Of a stretch of DNA of 64,000 nucleotides, positions 60,201 through 64,000 are shown piece after piece. Source of the DNA: Silene latifolia (taxonomy: Eukaryota; Streptophyta; Magnoliopsida; Caryophyllales; Caryophyllaceae); the NCBI RefSeq assembly GCF_048544455.1, contig NC_133526.1:4046001-4110000 (forward strand), read 5' to 3'. The number at the start of each line of letters is the position of its first letter. Position 1 is the first letter of the stretch. Both the position numbers and the translations under genes were made by a program. Under the pieces are notes generated by a model. The model was not told where the DNA came from. It did not search any database and saw only the letters and a program-made list of their open reading frames with translations.

Positions 60201-63200
60201 ATATGCTTCAATTTTCATATCTAATGATTATAAATTATTCAATGTTAGTATAATGGATTTACTTGATTTCTAGTTAGTAGTGAGATTGTGTGATTTTGGG
60301 TGTACCCTTTTGGTCAAATACTTTAAGGAACATTGTAGATTATTTTCTTCAGCTACTTAGCCTTTTAACCGGCTATATGCTAACACTACGCATACCAACT
60401 CCAATGTCAAATTCTTAAGGCAAATCCGCTTCTTGGAAACCATAAGCTAATGGTGCCTCCCATAAGCAAAAATACTCTACCACTAGTAGAAATGACCATC
60501 TACATTGGTAAATCAATTTGCATAATATTTTCCCTCTATAACCGAAAGAAAAACAACATAGGACAAACCATAATACATGGTTTATTTTATACATTTTCAC
60601 ACTTGCCTAATCGCTCGTCAAATATGAGTACTAGGTAAACTGTTATACTTATTCAACTTGTCAAACCGCAATAATTAAGCCCTTGTGAAAACTCGAGTAA
60701 TAACTCCTCTTTTATTATTGAATAAAATGCCATACTCGCCCTTTTGAGAGTATTAACCGGTATATAATAATCATACTTTCACCCTTGATCCTAATACCAA
60801 CGATGATATTACCTCCCCCATGTCCTTCATAGAAGAACATGATGACAGAACCACCTTTTACAAGGTAAATCATCTTTGGTCTATGCCAAAGATTAACTTG
60901 TCAAAATTCTACAACAAAAGACTACTCCATTACCGGACTCGTCAAAAAAAAATTGTACATTCAATATTACTGATGTACCTCTTACATGGTTAAACCACCA
61001 TAACTCCATAATCTCACCATGGTTATAGCAAACCATCATTCGTTCTCGAGATTATATGGTAAAATCAATTACATAATCAAAATTTTAAAAAGCTTTACAC
61101 AAGTTATTAACATGTTAAACAATCATTACAAAACAGTTAGAACTCTAACAACATTATTAAATAACCGATCATATATCCATTATTGATCAAAACATCACAA
61201 TTCATAAATATTTCTTTGCATGTTCATTTCTCAAAAATAATCAATGTGAACTTATACACAACTTCAATATTTATGTTCTATATGGGTGAGTTTCATCTCC
61301 TCCTTGTAAATTAGGCTATTTAAGATACCATTTACAGGTTTTTAGTATTGCCTTATATCAATACACCATGCTATCAAGCCACATATGTATACCCATATGT
61401 TATCACTCAATAACCACATTTTCGTGTATTACATACATTCAAGAGAGCTTACGTAGTATACTCACTTCCACTCCATATGACTCATTTCATACATTATAAT
61501 ACCATATAATAAAAACTTATGAAAACACTACTAGTATATACACTAGCAAACATGCATAGTGAAACAAACATCCATATGAATTTATTACCAATCATCAAAT
61601 AAAATTGTTACTCAACTAAAAGATAGTCAACACACATGATAACTCATAATCAGTTTCACATGATTATTAGAACATTTGATGATAAAACATCATAAATAAA
61701 TCATTAATCACTTTAATATCCATGTGAGTATAAAAGCACTTTAACAAGAACCATGATCAATTTTAACCAATTGATCAAACAAATATACATGTCTACATAT
61801 ATACTCCACACGATATACTTCATACATGATCAAATAACAACTCTTATCAATACCTAATACAAAGAATCATCTCATTAGATTTGCTCCATATAAAATATAA
61901 GCACAAACCACAATAAGATTAAACTTGACATAAATTTGTCACATATCATGGATGATTATCCAACTCTCTCCTTAAAGGATCTTGTGTGCCTTAAGTTACC
62001 ATAACGGAACTTGATACCACCCATAGTCAGTACACACTGCTATTGAGCCATATAAGCACTTATATGATACCGCTCAATCCCGCATTCTCGTGTATAATAC
62101 TAAGGAGGGTTCACTAATGACAATCACTCACCCCATAAAGCCATTAATATAACAACTCGATCTCGTCACGTAATAACATGATAATTATATTCAATATCAT
62201 TAAATAAATCCAGAACCAGTATGATACAACAACATGAAAATCTTATGTAATTTAATAATCACCATGTTAATTGTTAACCCATGGAAAATTGCAATCTGGA
62301 CGACATGTAAATTAATGCTACAACGTACAAAAAATTGTTCATATACTTATAAATAAGCCAATGATTATGTAAAATCACATCTGCATTAGCACCAACGCTT
62401 TATGCATGCAATAGGAGGAAACTGCCATGCATTAGTGTAACTTTGAGGAAATCAACATTATCAATGATCAAAATTATTGTGAACATCATAAACTTACATA
62501 ATTAGGCACCAGTGCAACACAAATACATTAATGCAACACAAATACATAAATGCAACACCCACAATCACATGAACTTCGTCAAACAAGCATGTAGCAACTG
62601 TTTTTATAATCAATTATCAAACTGCACTTTCTCATCTTAATTGATTGCTATCAAGTTCATATAAATTAAATATAGTCAGACATAAATAAAATGCTTCAAC
62701 TTGATAACTATCAGTGGCCAGGATAACACCAAACATATACGGTGTATAGTCTAAACAATAATATCAGGCTTAATATTTATCAATGTCAAATATTAGATAT
62801 TACGGAGTATATCAAAACAATAATATACTTATCTGGGCGATAATGCATCATCCTAGTGAAAACGCAGTGATCATGCACTCAAACATGAGCGTGATGCATC
62901 TTTATATGATTCATCATTACAATTTGCCATCAAATTCTTCTCACATAGTTCCAAGGCAAATTGTAATTTCTGAGCCACCCAAATTCTTGCACCCAGAACT
63001 TCAAACCACGCTGACATTAACAGTCCCACAACTTATCCAATTGATCCATAGCCCTACTTGAAATAAGTAAATTTCCAAAGCAAATTCTGGAACACGGACA
63101 TTCTGACTTTAATGTAGACATTCACACAATATAACAGAATATGACAAAAGAGACCTTCATTGTCGATTCCATAACATTCGTCATCTTGAAAGATTTCAGA

Positions 63201-63215
63201 ATTGTTCTATTAGAT
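57217..63215. other. AT-rich non-coding arm of tandem unit 2
   Basis: Near-identical copy of 41214-47208, including the A-B-B-A repeat (from 57699) and the SINE-like insert (about 57993-58177). No gene is recognised. Differences from unit 1 are few and mostly lie at CAG/CTG sites. Confidence 0.65.
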
Positions 63216-63752
63216 TGTTAGGAAATTGATTTTCACGAATTGGAATTGACAATAATAAAACCGCACCGAATCGCTATGCTTTCCTAATAGAACAATTCGA
63301 CCCTTACTTTAGTGCCTGGGTTGTATCGAACTTTCTATTGAGATAAGACGGTTGCCCTCTGTATTCGGCACAGAATACAGAGATATAATTAAGAAGTATT
63401 TTTGAGTAGTTTGTTAAACGTTCTTTTGATGCAGTAGAAGATTATTATTTTTCTGTAACTTTTTCTTCTCATCCCTTTGTCTATTTATAATGACAAAACA
63501 GGGTATAGGGAGATGTATTTCTGAAGAGTTACAACTCTTCAGAAATTCCGGATACATTTAATTAAAAATCCGAGTAGTGAGACCCCCTTCAAAGTTATTC
63601 GAACCGAAAACTATACCGTAATCCCGTAAATAATTAAGCGAGTGTACACTCCGTACTTCCCGAACTCGCATTACATTATTTAGAAATTACCCATCTATGA
63701 ACCAATCTTAATTACGCCAAATGAACCGGTAATTACTCTTAAATCACCAACA
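63216..63752 (-). mobile_element. LTR-like block at the end of unit 2
   Basis: Copy of 47209-47745, also 537 bp, TGTTAGG...CACCAACA, with the same hairpins. Directly followed by the start of PAE unit 3. Confidence 0.4.
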
Positions 63753-64000
63753 GAAAACAGATAAGTAATCATAATCATTTTGTACTTCTCTTTGATAATT
63801 TCTGAGGCCAAAAAAAAAACAACACTTGGGTATTATTTCAATTTATACGTATTACGTTGTTCTGTTATTTCATAACTACAAGTCTACAAATGAACAGTAT
63901 GCGAAATTCTTCGAAATGGTTGAGGCTTTTGGTTTGCATTGTGATTCTGATGAAAGTTGACGGCTTTGATGTTCCAATAACGATTGTTGAAGATGCAGTG
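63753..64000 (+). repeat. Tandem unit 3 of the PAE array (start only)
   Basis: 248 bp seen before the window ends. By eye it matches 47746-47993 at every position, including the A-run length near 63810. Confidence 0.88.
63890..64000 (+). CDS. PAE: PAE4: pectin acetylesterase, first exon only (cut by window end)
   Basis: Starts [20 protein letters not shown] and continues [11 protein letters not shown], the same as PAE3 and distinct from PAE2 (which has [12 protein letters not shown]). The rest lies outside the window, so whether it keeps the last exon is unknown. Confidence 0.85.
   Translation, partial: MNSMRNSSKWLRLLVCIVILMKVDGFDVPITIVEDAV

Larger units (their letters stand above)
47746..63752 (+). 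repeat. Tandem unit 2 of the PAE array
   Basis: A 16.0-kb direct copy of unit 1 with PAE3, the split MITE with Copia copy II, the AT-rich arm and the LTR-like block. The first 248 bases of unit 3 look identical to the first 248 of unit 2, closer than either is to unit 1. Confidence 0.9.

Overview
This is a plant nuclear window, from a eudicot judging by protein wording, intron-rich genes, AT-rich introns and abundant small transposons. Several short repeats (ends resembling CTCCCTCCGTC, GAGACCGTCTC palindromes, GGCCCTGTTC-type elements) are types I associate with Caryophyllales. That placement is inference and no species is claimed.

Positions 1-25.3 kb are single-copy gene space. A FEI-type leucine-rich-repeat receptor kinase (2646-11843, +, 13 coding exons, 588 aa) faces tail to tail a BAR-SH3 endocytic adaptor of the SH3P family (12720-17356, -, 10 exons, 363 aa). 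Then come a Mutator-like foldback element (17811-18558), a broken serine-rich-protein-like gene cut off by a Helitron end (19005-19394), a hAT element nested in a MITE (19666-20441), an RNase H-like remnant (20653-21060, -) and an intronless CDS for a Myb/TTF1-Reb1-like nucleolar DNA-binding protein (23146-25236, +, 696 aa).

From 26.8 kb to the end the window is a pectin acetylesterase (PAE) cluster. PAE1 (26868-28788) is an exon-loss pseudogene, PAE2 (30286-33376) is complete (395 aa, Ser175/Asp271/His340), PAE3 (47883-50149) keeps the catalytic residues but has lost its last exon, and PAE4 (63890-) runs off the window. PAE2, PAE3 and PAE4 head three direct tandem units: 30195-47745, 47746-63752 and 63753-. 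Each complete unit carries a PAE copy, a 182-bp Mutator-like MITE split by the same Ty1/Copia element (34790-40989 and 50989-57184, both with AGTGG target repeats), a roughly 6.5-kb AT-rich non-coding arm with a SINE, and a 537-bp LTR-like block ending at the unit boundary. The Copia insertion therefore predates the tandem duplication and its two copies are one insertion event.

The most unusual observation is that differences between the two otherwise near-identical AT-rich arms fall mostly on CAG/CTG trinucleotides. That looks more like a systematic sequencing or base-calling effect at CHG-methylated cytosines than like mutation, and it matters for any age or decay estimate made on this array. 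No tRNA, rRNA or CRISPR array was seen.
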